Shown here: in pieces, positions 1-10,710 of the stretch | Position numbering within the stretch: the first letter of the stretch is position 1 | How the letters are laid out: every line of letters starts with the position of its first letter | Source of the DNA: Microdochium bolleyi | Taxonomy: Eukaryota > Ascomycota > Sordariomycetes > Xylariales > Microdochiaceae | DNA length: 64,000 bases | Direction of reading: 5' to 3' | NCBI GenBank assembly: GCA_001566295.1 | Contig: KQ964247.1 | Coordinates: 3,348,001-3,412,000 of the forward strand | Position numbers and translations under genes: made by a program | Notes under the pieces: model-generated | Databases searched by the model: none | Seen by the model: the letters and a program-made list of their open reading frames with translations, nothing else | Told to the model about the DNA's origin: nothing

Positions 1-2
1 GA

Positions 3-308
3 ATGAGACGTCTCCTCATGTCCTACGCGGGCATGGCGATCGCCATGTACGCGCTCGTCTTCACGTCCGACGATGTTCATATCGAGTTCCGCTGGGACTC
101 GCTGATATGGTACAGCACCTATGACGGCCCGCAGCTGGGGTATCTGACAAGGACGCTGCTTGCCGTTGCAGGCTTTACCATGCATCGGGCTGGGAAGCTT
201 CATTCGGCGCCGAGGATACTGGGGGCTTATATTCTGAGCATTGTGGGTGTCTATGCAGATGTGCCGATGACGTTGATAGATCTTGCCAAGGGCCGGCCCA
301 GGTGGTAG
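3..308 (+). CDS. Hypothetical membrane protein, probably only the 3' part
   Basis: An open frame at the window edge runs from an ATG at base 3 to a TAG. It encodes about 101 residues with hydrophobic stretches near residues 5-20, 48-58 and 72-92, so a multi-pass membrane protein is likely. The frame reaches the first bases of the window, so the ATG need not be the true start and upstream exons are probably missing. I do not recognise the family. It could belong to one of the fungal integral-membrane families of unknown function. The GC-rich codon use resembles that of the confirmed genes nearby, which modestly supports it being coding. Confidence 0.4.
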   Translation: MRRLLMSYAGMAIAMYALVFTSDDVHIEFRWDSLIWYSTYDGPQLGYLTRTLLAVAGFTMHRAGKLHSAPRILGAYILSIVGVYADVPMTLIDLAKGRPRW

Positions 309-1205
309 TGAGGCCGTAGCGAGCGCGTTCCATGAGCAGTCATGGATTCGCTCTGCAAAACGTAGCCAAGGGCACTACAGTATGATAGAATTCCGAAAAA
401 CAAACCTCACACGTTCAAGGACAATGTACCAGTGATCATGTAAGGTGCATCGGTACGCGGTGCTCTACTTGCAATGGACTTTGGTGATCATCCTTGCTCT
501 GCTCCAATCAAGTTGTGACCCATACGGCAGCATGCAGTCACTCTACTGTACTCCCTCGATATTGAGGAAGACCGAGCGATGGATATTGAAGGGCGATGGT
601 ACATGTGTGCTGTCAGGTTTCTATCGAAACTAAACTGTTGCCTTAAAGTGGTGGCTCAGGCAGCCAGCAAAGGAGCAAGGAGATGGAGATGCTTGGCGCC
701 ACCAGCACCAGCGACGGGGCGGGTGGTGCCCGTGCGTCCGTCCCAGAGCTGTCCAGGTCCAGCCGTTGTCGTCATCCTGGAGAGCTTTGGGCCTCCTCCA
801 ACTGGCGAAGTCCCTCGGGCTCCGCCATCCACGCTGCACTGCGAACTAGAACATGTCACTGTCCAGACAACCTTGCGCCGCCATCCTCACCCTCCGCTTC
901 GCCCGCTGCGACCACTTGTCGCGCGCAAACCTCCGCGCTCGACTGCTCCAGAGAATGACAGCGCCCGCAACACACACCCACAAAGCTTGCTAGACGGCCT
1001 CCCGACCACAGCGCATCACCCCCGCCCCCGCGCTGTCGCAGCTCGGTCGTCCCTCCGAGTGTCTGAGGAATCCGACACCGCCACCCCTCCTTGGCAGCAA
1101 GCAAAACAACCCGAGTCTTCAGCAGTCTATCCCTAAGCTTTTGCCCAATCTTAGCATTTAGCACTCCGAGCAGGACCCGGCGTGCCTGCCGCGCCCGCAA
1201 TCGCG
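309..1205. other. Intergenic, upstream of the sorting nexin gene
   Basis: This stretch holds the 3' flank of the left-edge ORF and the promoter and leader of the sorting nexin gene. From about base 860 the plus strand is C-rich and pyrimidine-biased, as is common in fungal leaders. Short ORFs occur on both strands but show no recognisable motif. I see no RNA gene. Confidence 0.5.
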
Positions 1206-3446
1206 ATGTGGAACGACGAGGAAGACAACAACCCGTACGGGACCAGCTTCAACGACCGGAGAGACTCGATCACCTCTTCCTCCGCAAACCCTACATCGCC
1301 AACATCGCACGACTGTAAGCATCCACACGAGGCCCCTCCTCATGCTTGACCATTTCATGAACCCATTCTGCGTGGAAGGAGACAGGTGGCTGAAATTTAG
1401 GCGGGCATGATGAAGCTGATGATGGCTGGAATCACGTAGACAACCGGTTCGAGAATCCGAACACCCCGTCATCGACCAGCGAAGATGCACCCCGGACGAG
1501 CGCGACCTACGTCCGCCACTCAGCCGACTCTGAGAGCGACGAGGACTTCAACGCGCAATCCACGTCACAGCTCCCGCCCAAGAGGAAGCCGGGTGGTTAT
1601 GACAGCCGCATCGAGCAGATCCTCTACGAGAACCCGGAGCTACCCATCATCATTACCGATGCCGGCAAGAGCGCAGAGAGTGGTGGAAAATACATTGTCT
1701 ACACGATCAGAACAGGGGTATGAATGCAGACAGACATGGCCCTGACCAATTCTGAAGTCGTCTCTGACCACATCTATAGGATCTGGAAGTACGCCGGCGG
1801 TATTCAGAGTTTGCTTCGTTGCGCGAAGCGCTCACGAAACTCCACCCTACTCTGATCATCCCCCCGATTCCCGAGAAGCATACCATGGCCGACTACGCCG
1901 CGAACCCGACCAATGCCAAGCAAGACCAGCAGATTATTGATCTGCGGAAGCGCATGCTGGCCGTGTTTCTTAACCGGTGCCGGCGCATGGAGCAGGTCCG
2001 GGAAGATGGCGTGCTATGGAGATTCCTAGACCCCAACGTCAGCTGGGTACGTCTCAAGACAGGCATATTCTCTACGATGCGGAAACTGACGGGGCTGCAG
2101 ACCGAGGTTCTTCACTCGCACCCTATTTCATCCATTCCCAAGTCAATCATGAAGGCGCCGCCTTTGGACCCGGCGAACCCGACACCAGCACATGCCTACC
2201 TGCCGATCCCGGCGGTTAACGCGAAGCTCAAGGCGCCAATGGGCTTGGCACCGCCCCCCGAGTTCGACAGCACGAAGACCGTGGCCTCGCAGATGCTGCG
2301 CCGTTTCCCTCCCGACTCGCACAACCTGAAAGAAGCGGAGCTCGACCCGTACTTCCTGACCTTTGAGGCCTCGATCAAGGAGCTTGAGAACGCGCTAATG
2401 GGCCCCATGGAGAAGGTGAATCGGAGAAGTCTGAGCCATCTCACCTCGCTCGCCTCGGATCTGGCCGATCTCGGCTCCAAATACAACGCCTTCGCGCTGT
2501 CTGAGCAGTCACCATCGCTAGCCGCAGCGATTGAGCGAGTCGGTCAGGCTGCCGACTCTTCCTACATTGCCACGGAAGAGCTGGCGAGTTCGCTGGGCGC
2601 GAGCTTCGCCGAGCCCATGCGGGAGAATGCGCAGTTCGCCGGCGTTGTGAGGACGGTGCTCAAGTACAGGATAGCGAAGAGAGTGCAGCAGGAGATGACG
2701 AACGACGAGTTACTCAAGAAGAAGGCTCTCCTGGACCAGCTGGAGAGGAGCGAGGCCGAGGCTAAGCGCATTGAGCAGTACCTCAGCAGCAGTCAACAGA
2801 TTGGCGGCACGGCACAGCATCATCCCCCAAGGCGGTCGTCGAGCATGAGGGAGACATCATCGAACCCCGGACACCACAGAGAGGGAAGCGGCGAGGACAC
2901 GGCGTCGATCGACTCCGACTTCCCGCCGACACACGGCGACGTCTCGGCCGCGCCGTCCGCGCGCGTGGGCGCCCCTGAGCGCTACAGCAACCCGGCGCCG
3001 ACACACAAGAAGGTGCCTAGCGGCAACTCGATCACCAACAAGATCTTCGGCCCGATCCGACACGCGATCCAGGGCGTCGCGGACGTGGACCCGGAGCGCA
3101 CGCGGCGCGACACGATCGGCAAGACCCTCGAGAGCATCGAGCACCTCGAGCAGGCACAGGTCGTGGCGGCCCAGGACGTCAAGGACGCCAGCGCCAGCAT
3201 CCTGAGCGACCTGAAGAGGTTCCAGACCCAGAAGGAGGATGACTTGAAGAGATACATGGTAAGTTGATTCTTCTGACCCCCTACACGTACGCGGCCAGTA
3301 AGTGGCCCTTTTCGTTCCCTCTTTGACTGACCGTTGCGAAATACTTGAAGCTCGCGTATGCCAAGAGCCAGATCGAGTGGGCCAAGAAGAACAAGGAGAC
3401 GTGGGAAGAAGCCAAGGCCGAGATCGACAAGATTGACGAGGAGTGA
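1206..3446 (+). CDS. snx41: Sorting nexin Snx41/Atg20 family
   Basis: This is a PX-BAR sorting nexin that binds PI3P on endosomal and pre-autophagosomal membranes and serves in retrieval from endosomes and in selective autophagy. Inferred exons are 1206-1314, 1401-1717, 1780-2046, 2101-3258 and 3351-3446, giving 648 residues. The start matches the conserved N-terminus MWNDEEDNNPYGTSF. The PX domain (about residues 105-230) is interrupted by introns 2 and 3 and carries the RRYSEF phosphoinositide-binding signature right after intron 2. The C-terminal half is a helical BAR-like region with a low-complexity Ser/Arg/Pro insert. Intron 3 (2047-2100) is 54 bases and in frame; removing it restores the conserved NVSW-TEVLHSHP junction. 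Filamentous fungi often have one gene covering the yeast Snx41 and Atg20 roles, so either name could apply. Confidence 0.9.
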
Positions 3447-4097
3447 GGGAGGCAAACGTTTTCCTCGAGGTGTAATGGGTACGACGGGGTGAGCGTGGGA
3501 AAACGGGGGAGATGGCGCGGCACATTTGAAAGGGAACGGTGGCCTGTCGTTCAGGGAGCGCTTCTTCTTGACTGCACTGCTTGCTAGTTGATATATCGCG
3601 AGCATTTGCCCAAGAAAGCCTTTTATCAACTAATATGAATCGTCGTCATTGACAGCAGTTGAAGCAGTCGATCGCAAGTCTGTCCTGTTGCTTGACATGT
3701 TTTTTAATAACTGTGTTGCGTCGTGGCAAACATCGAGTTGGACCAGAGGAGGTTGACTCTTCCCGCTTTGGGATGGAGAATTCGTGCATCACTCTTCCAT
3801 GTACCATACCAGGGTCGTCGGTTTGGGTGCTCGGAATCTTCACTTGTAGCTCTCATTAAATCGCCCTTATACCTTCGAGAGATGCGCATCACATGGAACT
3901 TGTATTCATCGACAGACTTGGAGGAGAAAGACAACTTTATTCCCCTTGCTTTCTTCACGGTCAAACTGCACTGCTAATATGTATCCGTATATGTACAAAG
4001 AATTTTCGGCCTTGCCCGGGATCACGACCCCGCTACGGTTCGTGACATGAAGTACAGAGCGGCCTTGGGGGCTTCAGTTGTGAGGGCTTTCATTTCT
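3447..4097. other. Convergent 3' flanks of snx41 and lap1
   Basis: The region lies between two tail-to-tail genes and is more AT-rich than its surroundings, as expected for 3' UTRs and terminators. ORFs of 60-86 codons on both strands overlap each other and have no motif. I see nothing else. Confidence 0.5.
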
Positions 4098-4200
4098 TCA
4101 GAAGTAAGCGCCCTCGACGAGGAAGCCGATCGTGTACTGTTTTTTAACACTTCGTGTCAGCCTCATTCTCCTTTCTTCACGCAACGACGAAGCGGAAAGA

Positions 4201-4239
<39 letters not shown>

Positions 4240-5593
4240 GAGGGTGAAGGAGAGAAATTGTGATCATGCAGAGCGGAACATACCTTGACGTGCTCGAACA
4301 TGTGGGGGTACGACAGGGTCGACGCATCGTCGCGGGAGCTGTGGATGTACGGGCTCGAGTCGGCCATGGTGTCCTCGTTGACGTAAGCGGAGCGGAAGCC
4401 GGCAGTGGTGGCGGAGGCGCTGCGGGAAAAGAAAAGACAGCCAGTTAGCAAGTTGCAATCTTGACAAAGAGAAGCACCGAATACGACTCGGCCTCTCGAG
4501 TTCGGAAATGCAAAGACGAAGAAGGCTACTGCTACTGATGATGATGATATTGATGGCGAGTCTTGCACTTACTGGTCGGAGCACCCATATCCGCACTTGT
4601 CCGTCGCCAGCTTCAAACTGGTGTACACGGGCACGAGCTTCTGGCAGAAGCTCGTGAGCGTGGCGTCGACATAGTCGGTGTAGATGGCGATGACATTGTT
4701 GGGCGAGTATCCCGTCATGTCCTGATTCATGACCGCGCGGACGTCGACCTTCTTGCTCTTGTAGCTCTGCATGATGTCGCGGGAGCCGAGCAGGCCACCC
4801 TCCTCGCCGCTGTAGAAGTGGAACTCGAGCGTGTTGGCGCCCTTGTACTTTGCCGCGGCGAGCACGCGGAGCGCCTCGAGGATGACCACGACTCCGGAGG
4901 CGTTGTCGTCGGCCCCAGGGCCCTTGGCGGTGGCGGTGCCACCGGTTGAGTCGTAGTGCGCGCTTACGACGACCACGCCGGACCCTGTGCCGGGAATCTT
5001 GGCGATGACGCTGGGCTGGTTGTAGCTGCTGTGCGTGAACTGGGAGACCGCGATGGCAGAGTTGGACGCCGCGACCGACTTGACCGTGTTGAACATCCAT
5101 GTCGCGGACTGTGTGGCATAGGAGCCCTTGTAGTGCCGGTTGTGGAAGCCGACCATGGCGGTGATCCAGGTCTTCATGTTAGTCTGGACAGCAGCGGCGA
5201 TGAGCGGCGCGGCCTCAGCCTGGTGGGAGGGTCCAGATGGAATGGCGCGGCGGGAAAGCTCCCGGGCCTCTACGGAGGTGGCGTTGAGGCGGGCGAGGTA
5301 GGCATCCTCGAGTTCCTGGAGCAGAGTCAGTACATAGGTTTCGTATTGAGGTAAGCTCGTTGAGTGTCTTGGGCTGCTCAGGGTTGGGAGTGCCAACGTA
5401 CAATCGTGTCTGTGATGTCGATGAAGTGGATGCCCTGAGCAGTGAGCTCCCACTTCTGCTCATCAGTCACCCAGGTGCCGGGATCCTCGTCCGAGGTCTT
5501 GACAAGGCGGTGCTCCTCGGCGGCGGCCGCAAACAGCGACGTGGAGTGCAGCAGAGCCGCTCCAAGGGCGACGAGTTTGCTTGAGCAGACCAT
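4098..5593 (-). CDS. lap1: Secreted leucine aminopeptidase 1 (M28E metallopeptidase)
   Basis: This extracellular zinc aminopeptidase releases N-terminal residues, preferably leucine, from peptides. Inferred exons on the minus strand are 5593-5402, 5315-4573, 4419-4284 and 4136-4098, giving 369 residues. The N-terminus is a signal peptide (hydrophobic to about residue 24), followed by a propeptide containing the typical WVT-EQKWEL and FIDIT motifs. The M28 metal and catalytic residues are all visible: H184 in AHYDS, D200 in GADDNAS, E235/E236 in GEEGG, D263 in QDMTGY and H338 in the last third. Cysteines in KCGYGCSDH match the family disulfide. The last intron holds a 36-base homopolymer, C on the coding strand. 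The final 13-codon exon supplies YTIGFLVEGAYF, which aligns with the usual end of the family. The gene has a TATA-like site about 100 bases upstream. Confidence 0.93.
4202..4237. repeat. Poly-G tract of 36 bases in the lap1 last intron
   Basis: This is an uninterrupted run of G on the plus strand inside intron 4137-4283. The pre-mRNA therefore carries a C-run. Such runs are prone to length errors in replication and in sequencing, so the exact length is uncertain. Confidence 0.95.
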
Positions 5594-6487
5594 GATGTAA
5601 ACTTGTAGAACGAAGATGCGGAATGGTTTGGGGATGATCAGGAGCAGAGGAGACGCCAGGCAATGTCACGACGGCAGATGATGCTGTATTTAAATAGTGA
5701 TTCACGCTGCCAGGCGACCATGAGGATCTGCATGGCCGTGCGACACGAGGGCCATGGATCGCGGGATCTGCGTTGGTCTGTGATGCCCGGCAGCCGCCAA
5801 ATGCTGGGGAGCATTGCGAGTTGCCTCTTCTGGGAAGCAGGGACGATTCTTGTGGTGGATAAGACATGTGGGCGGTCTTGGCAGAGGGCCAGCGGCAGTC
5901 AGACCTGCCAGAAGGAGTAATGAACACCGCAGCAGTGGCACTGGCTTTGCGGCTGGCAATGAAAGTCATGACTGGCCATTGCCGGCAGATGGCATGACTT
6001 GCCAAGGCCAATGTGAGCTTGACCTACCGCTGCAGGGATGATGGCCTGCCAGAGGCCTATAACGATGCCACCTACCGAGCACTATAGTCTCCGGCGGCTC
6101 CTGTGGAGTGGCCGCATTAGGGAGGTTGCATCACGGTGCGCGTCGGTCCCCATGCCAGCCTCTCGCTCTCGCATCACCGTGATGCACGTCTCGCCGTGTC
6201 CAGGACGGGGGCCCTGTTCCATTGCAGAGCACTGGGCCTCACACGCCACTGATAAGGCACGCGACGAGCATCTTGCAGCAGATGGTGCAGTGACGAACAG
6301 TGCGTGGTTGGTGGAACTGCAGGCGTGATTGTGGTCGGATCATTCTATTGTATTGGATGAAAACATGTCTCAATTTCTTCATGGGTATCATGGACACAAT
6401 GATGTCCTGTTCTGTTTGAACACCAAAACTCCACGTGCGCTAAAGTTCAGGGCTGGTATGCCAAAGTTCCAGTTTCGACGGCCAATG
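5594..6487. other. Intergenic between lap1 promoter and the ceg1 3' end
   Basis: The first 150 bases contain the lap1 leader and its TATA-like box. The rest is non-coding by inspection. It would also hold the ceg1 terminator, just below base 6488. No RNA gene or repeat is visible. Confidence 0.5.
5688..5699 (-). promoter_or_regulatory. TATA-like box upstream of lap1
   Basis: An AT-rich TATTTAAATA core sits about 100 bases upstream of the lap1 start codon, a normal TATA position for a secreted-enzyme gene. This is a pattern match only. Confidence 0.4.
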
Positions 6488-7633
6488 TCAATGCCGAGCC
6501 TTCCAGTGATGCCGGATGCTGGCTGCGGCTGCGATGAGATCGTCTTTCGTGACACCATCGCGGATGCTGTCAATCACGCTGTTGACAGTGGAGATGTGAT
6601 TGGCGTCTGTCTTGTCGTCACGGAACCGGGAAAAGCGCCAACGTTTCTGCTCGTCCATGTAGCACTCCACAATGCGGTCGTTGAGAGGATCCCCAAGAGC
6701 CTTGAGGGTCTCCCACTCGCTCTCTTCGAGGTGCAGCTGACCAAAGTGCTGATATCCTGCATTGCCGCCATGGTTTACGAACAGATCGACGTGAGGAACT
6801 GCCTCCCAGTCTGTCCAAGGCTCGGTGATGCCCTCGGCGCGATCGACCTCGTCCGCCTCGACCTTATCCCAGCTCAACTGCCACCTGAAGTCTATGCTGT
6901 TCTCGTCGGCATCCTTCCACTTGAGGATGTGCTGGTCGGTACCTGGTTTGTACTCGCTCTTGAGGCAGGTGAAGATGAGCCCGTCATTGCCGTGCCTCAG
7001 CTTTGGGATCATGTCCTTAAACATGGCCTCGACACCGTAAGGAAGCTGCATGTCCTTCATCTCAACAAAGAAGGGCTGGTACTGGCGCTCCTCCGGATAT
7101 TTGGCCAAGAGGGACTGGTAAGGGACGAAGAGGTTCTCCCGGAAGTAGCCCAGCCTCTTGGAGAGGTCTCGCGCCATGAGAACCTGGCCGTCGAGGGCGA
7201 GGCAGTCAAAGACGAGGAACGTGATCTGGGTCTTGCCATTGGGGAGCGTGTCGACGACGAGCTCGCCGTCCAAGATCGTGTCCCTGTGGAACTCCTGCTC
7301 CTTGTTGGGCAGCGGGAAGTGCAGGTTCCCGGTGTTGATATAGTAGTAGTCGTTTTTGCGGTCGATGAGGTAGTGGATCTCGTTGCCCTGGTCTTCAGTG
7401 GCGTAGAGCAGATACCGGATGCCGTCGGACTTTTCGCACAGGTAGTAGTCCTCGCGCTGCAGCTCCTCAATGTGCTTCCTGGAGAAGCTGACGGGTTGCG
7501 CGCCGGGGAAGTTTGTCTGGTTGCGCTGCAGCAGTCGGGCCACCTCTTGGCGCATGCCACGCAGCACATCGCCCTCTGCGCGCACGCCGGGGTCGTCGAT
7601 CGATCGAATGGCGGCAGATGGATCCTCCTCCAT
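6488..7633 (-). CDS. CEG1: mRNA-capping enzyme, guanylyltransferase subunit (Ceg1)
   Basis: This nuclear enzyme transfers GMP from GTP to the diphosphate 5' end of nascent RNA polymerase II transcripts through a covalent lysyl-GMP intermediate. It is a single exon of 381 residues, close to the usual fungal length. The nucleotidyl-transferase motif I KSDG lies at residues 68-71, with K68 the expected GMP-linked lysine. Other superfamily motifs follow in order: IDRKNDYYYI, LDGELVVD (motif III), DGLIF (motif IV) and LKWK (motif V). The C-terminal OB-fold motif WRFSRFRDDK (motif VI) is intact. Some fungal homologues are slightly longer at the C-terminus. Expected partner is the separate RNA triphosphatase Cet1. 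A long antisense frame over the same bases is most likely a codon-bias shadow. Confidence 0.95.
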   Translation of the reverse strand: MEEDPSAAIRSIDDPGVRAEGDVLRGMRQEVARLLQRNQTNFPGAQPVSFSRKHIEELQREDYYLCEKSDGIRYLLYATEDQGNEIHYLIDRKNDYYYINTGNLHFPLPNKEQEFHRDTILDGELVVDTLPNGKTQITFLVFDCLALDGQVLMARDLSKRLGYFRENLFVPYQSLLAKYPEERQYQPFFVEMKDMQLPYGVEAMFKDMIPKLRHGNDGLIFTCLKSEYKPGTDQHILKWKDADENSIDFRWQLSWDKVEADEVDRAEGITEPWTDWEAVPHVDLFVNHGGNAGYQHFGQLHLEESEWETLKALGDPLNDRIVECYMDEQKRWRFSRFRDDKTDANHISTVNSVIDSIRDGVTKDDLIAAAASIRHHWKARH

Positions 7634-9466
7634 GGTTGCAGTTGGTGTTGTGCGGGAGATGGGGTGAGAGAGGCTGTGATGATGGGCACGTCACTGGTCC
7701 TCGAGGACGCGCAGGCAATGCTGGCCGTGGTTGGCTTATCGCCGATAAGACTAAGTCTGTGGAACCCCGGAAACGGGCTTTGACACGCGCCGGGGAGGAA
7801 GGCACGCTAGGCATGTGGGCTAGAGGCCGTTTGTGTGGGCTGTATGTACCCCGAAACCGTCGTCCAACGGCTGCCCCTCAAGGATATCTGGTCAACATCA
7901 CCCGTCCGGGCGAGGGCCAGGGCGAGGAGATGAATCAAGCCTTCATACGTGAGTAGTCAACCGGAAGATACCCGACCTGAAGACTGACGAGCTGGGCCTG
8001 GCCCTGAGCGCCAATCTGGAGGCGCCATGGCGCTCCCGGGATTGCATGGGCGAAGCGGGCAAGACTTGCACAATCACGGCTCAGCGGTCCAAAGACCCGA
8101 CTTGTTGTTCTCCAAGAGGCTCGGCCGTTCCCAAGAGAACTTCTTCGTACCATGAGAGGCGTCCAAAGCTAACAGCTTCAGCGGATCATCTAGCTGTCAC
8201 TACTACAACGATGATCGAACTTCGTGGTTGATTGGGTGCAGGATTGAAAGACATGGCTCCCTAGGATCGCCATCGATGCTTCCTCCAACTGCTGAACGGT
8301 ACCTGTCGATTCACGACGGTGGAGCTGCATCAGTGATAGGTACCCGCAGGCTCGACATTGCTTGTGGGCTGCTGCGCCGCTCAGGCATTGGCACCGAATC
8401 ATGTTCCATGCTGGGACCCCTATTCTCGTCAAAGGACACTGCGCTCTTGCCAGACATTGCCGTCCTCGATACACACCTCGGGTTCCTTGATATTGCAGCC
8501 GTCAGCCCTTGCGAGGCATGACGCCTCGGACTCGCCACACGCACAGACGCGGTGGTCTTTTAAGGTTCAATCCCGCCAGGGGTAAGCATCTCACTGTGCT
8601 TCCTCATTCGCTCAGTAGCTTCAAATCCTGGGCAGCTCTCAAGGAATGATGCCGAACGAAGCGGCTCCAACCGCCGGTGCGAGTCCAGCTTCCGGGTTCC
8701 CCGACTTATAGTCTTGTTCATCACCCCAACGCCTGTCTATATTGGGCTGGCTCCTGCACAGCGGGCGTTTTCATCACGTAGCCCAGAGTCTCCAGAACGG
8801 GGAGTGATATGTCGTCCCGGTAGACGGTAGACGACTTTGGAGATGCCACTCCTTGCCCTGCCAAGCCAGTTTCGGCAAGACTCCTTTCCAGTGCCGCCGA
8901 CTGGCCGCACCGGCACCTACCAAGGAGGTACAGGGGGACGTGCCGCCTGGCGGGCGGTTCTGCACTGGATTACAGCCTTCCACGATAAGCAGAGAGCCCA
9001 ACTCTCTATCTGGCGAGGGCTGATTCAGCCCAGGCGCAGATGACCTTGCTGATAATGCAGCTGGGGACCCTGAACGTCAGCACCCGCGGTGGGACCCCAG
9101 GCCGTACCGCGTACAGCAAGGTCAGCTTCACGTTTGTAAATCTGCCATTTCACATCGCGGGCCAGGTGTGGACATGACGGCCGGGGTATGCATACGGGAA
9201 TGCCGATCTCGACATGGTCACCCCTTGGCAGACAATGTCCATATATAAATGTGCTGTGTGTGCTATCCTTCCATTTCCTCTGACCGAGCTGGTCTCGCTT
9301 GTTGTGTTCACATTTGAAGCTACGTTCAGACGAAATTTGTCGCAGATCTGCTACGTGAGAGCTTTGGCGACGATATACTCGGACTTTAGGTACCAGTCAC
9401 GGTACGGGGCAACATCTTGAACTCGGAAACTCTCGTAGCAACCCCTTCCACACGAGATCTCACACA
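7634..9466. other. Intergenic between ceg1 and the EthD-like gene
   Basis: The two genes diverge, so the spacer contains both promoters. A TATATAAAT box lies at about 9241-9249. ORFs of 60-97 codons between 8190 and 8590 on both strands lack recognisable domains. A GGTTCAATCCC sequence near 8568 resembles a tRNA B-box but no cloverleaf can be folded around it. Confidence 0.5.
9241..9249 (+). promoter_or_regulatory. TATA box upstream of the EthD-like gene
   Basis: TATATAAAT lies about 220 bases before the ATG at 9467 on the coding strand. Spacing fits a TATA box with a leader of moderate length. It is a motif match without other support. Confidence 0.4.
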
Positions 9467-10058
9467 ATGCCAGAGGCCAAGGGGGCCGTCCCAGGCCTCT
9501 GCCTGGTCGGTGTCAAAATCACCAAGCCTCGCGTGCTGTCCGCGGCGCAGCTCTCCCGGTGGCACGACGAGCGCCAGATCCCGCGGCTCATGGGCACGGG
9601 CGGGTTCTCGTCGGTCGTCCGCGCCGTCGCGGGCGACGACAATAGCGAGTTCCCGTTCCTCTCGGTGTACGTGATGCCCGACGTCGCGTTCGCCAGGTCC
9701 GAGACGTTCAGGGCCGCGATCGGCCTCGACCATGCCGACGACGGGGGTGTCCTGCCCGGCTCGGGCAAGATCAGTGACATGATCGAGGTGGACTTTCGGA
9801 TATACAGGCGGCTCTCGGAGAACCATGCGGATGGGAAGATCTCGGGTATGTTTTCAAAACCCGGCCGCCGTGTCGTGGGACTCAGTGGCTCCACATTCGG
9901 ACCTCATCAGAGATACTGACAACGAGTCTAAAAAAAAGGTGCTGTCAAGTCGTTCGCTCTCGTAGAGGCCGAGGCCCGCGAGCCGCAGCCGGAGGACACA
10001 AGTAGAAAACAGTTTGAGGAGAATGTACGTCTTTTGCCCTGCCCTGCCCTGCCTTTGC

Positions 10059-10099
<41 letters not shown>

Positions 10100-10103
10100 G
10101 TGC

Positions 10104-10145
<42 letters not shown>

Positions 10146-10428
10146 TACTCCCCGCGCGCGAACACAGTTCGTGCCATTCCTCAAGACGATACCCTCCAGC
10201 GTGCACGCCGAGCGGTACGCGCTCGAAGAGGAGTGGTGGAGCGCGGGCGGGTGCCTGTACAACCGGGACCGCCTCGACCTGTTCGGCTTCGACGAGGAGG
10301 AGCCCGACCACCGCGGCAACTTTGAGCGGCTGCTCTCGCACCCGAGCGCGCCGCGGCTCGAGAACTTCAACTTTGACATCAGGACGTTTGTCGTCGTCGG
10401 GAACGTCCAGGCCGGGCGGTCCGTGTAG
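9467..10428 (+). CDS. EthD-like / dimeric alpha-beta barrel protein
   Basis: This small protein resembles fungal members of the dimeric alpha-beta barrel (EthD-like) superfamily. Exons are 9467-9845, 9939-10024 and 10168-10428, giving 241 residues. The N-terminal half has the family pattern: a beta strand (LCLVGVKIT), then LSAAQLSRWHDERQIPRLMGTGGFSSVVRAV, in shortened form a W-H/D-E-IP-T-G signature, then FLSVYVMPD. The C-terminal half repeats a looser version and ends in FDIRTFVVVGNVQ. Known relatives include decarboxylases, dehalogenating or ether-degrading accessory proteins and many proteins without known activity, so no reaction can be assigned. Intron 2 contains 37 C in a row and a CA repeat. 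The gene converges on an Old Yellow Enzyme homologue 282 bases away, which may be chance. Confidence 0.75.
10061..10141. repeat. C37 homopolymer followed by (AC)n in an intron
   Basis: Intron 2 of the EthD-like gene (10025-10167) holds 37 consecutive C (10061-10097) and then an AC dinucleotide repeat of about 16 units (10109-10141). Together they fill over half the intron. Confidence 0.95.
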
Positions 10429-10710
10429 GGGATTTACACGTCATGGTCGGGGGGAGGGTGATGGCGGTGGTACGCGCGATTTGAAAGCAAAACATGATGC
10501 AGAATCTGCGCGGGCGGGTAACCAACCTCGCTCGATCTCGACGACTGCCGCACTTGGGGGGATCAAAAAGTTGTATGTATATAATGTACCATATCCTCTC
10601 TTGAAAAGTCTACGCTTGCTATTTCCCTACCAGTTCTACAGGGTTGAAAGGTGTCTATATGTCTTTTATCATTTTCTTCTCCTCTCCTTCACCGCAGGGG
10701 AAAAAGCGGC

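Noticed and set aside
6329..7783. 484-codon open frame antisense to CEG1
   Set aside because: Same explanation as over HEM1; Ceg1 on the other strand has all family motifs and this frame has none.
8555..8590. tRNA-like B-box (GGTTCAATCCC)
   Set aside because: Neither the T-stem nor an acceptor stem pairs and no A-box lies at the right distance.
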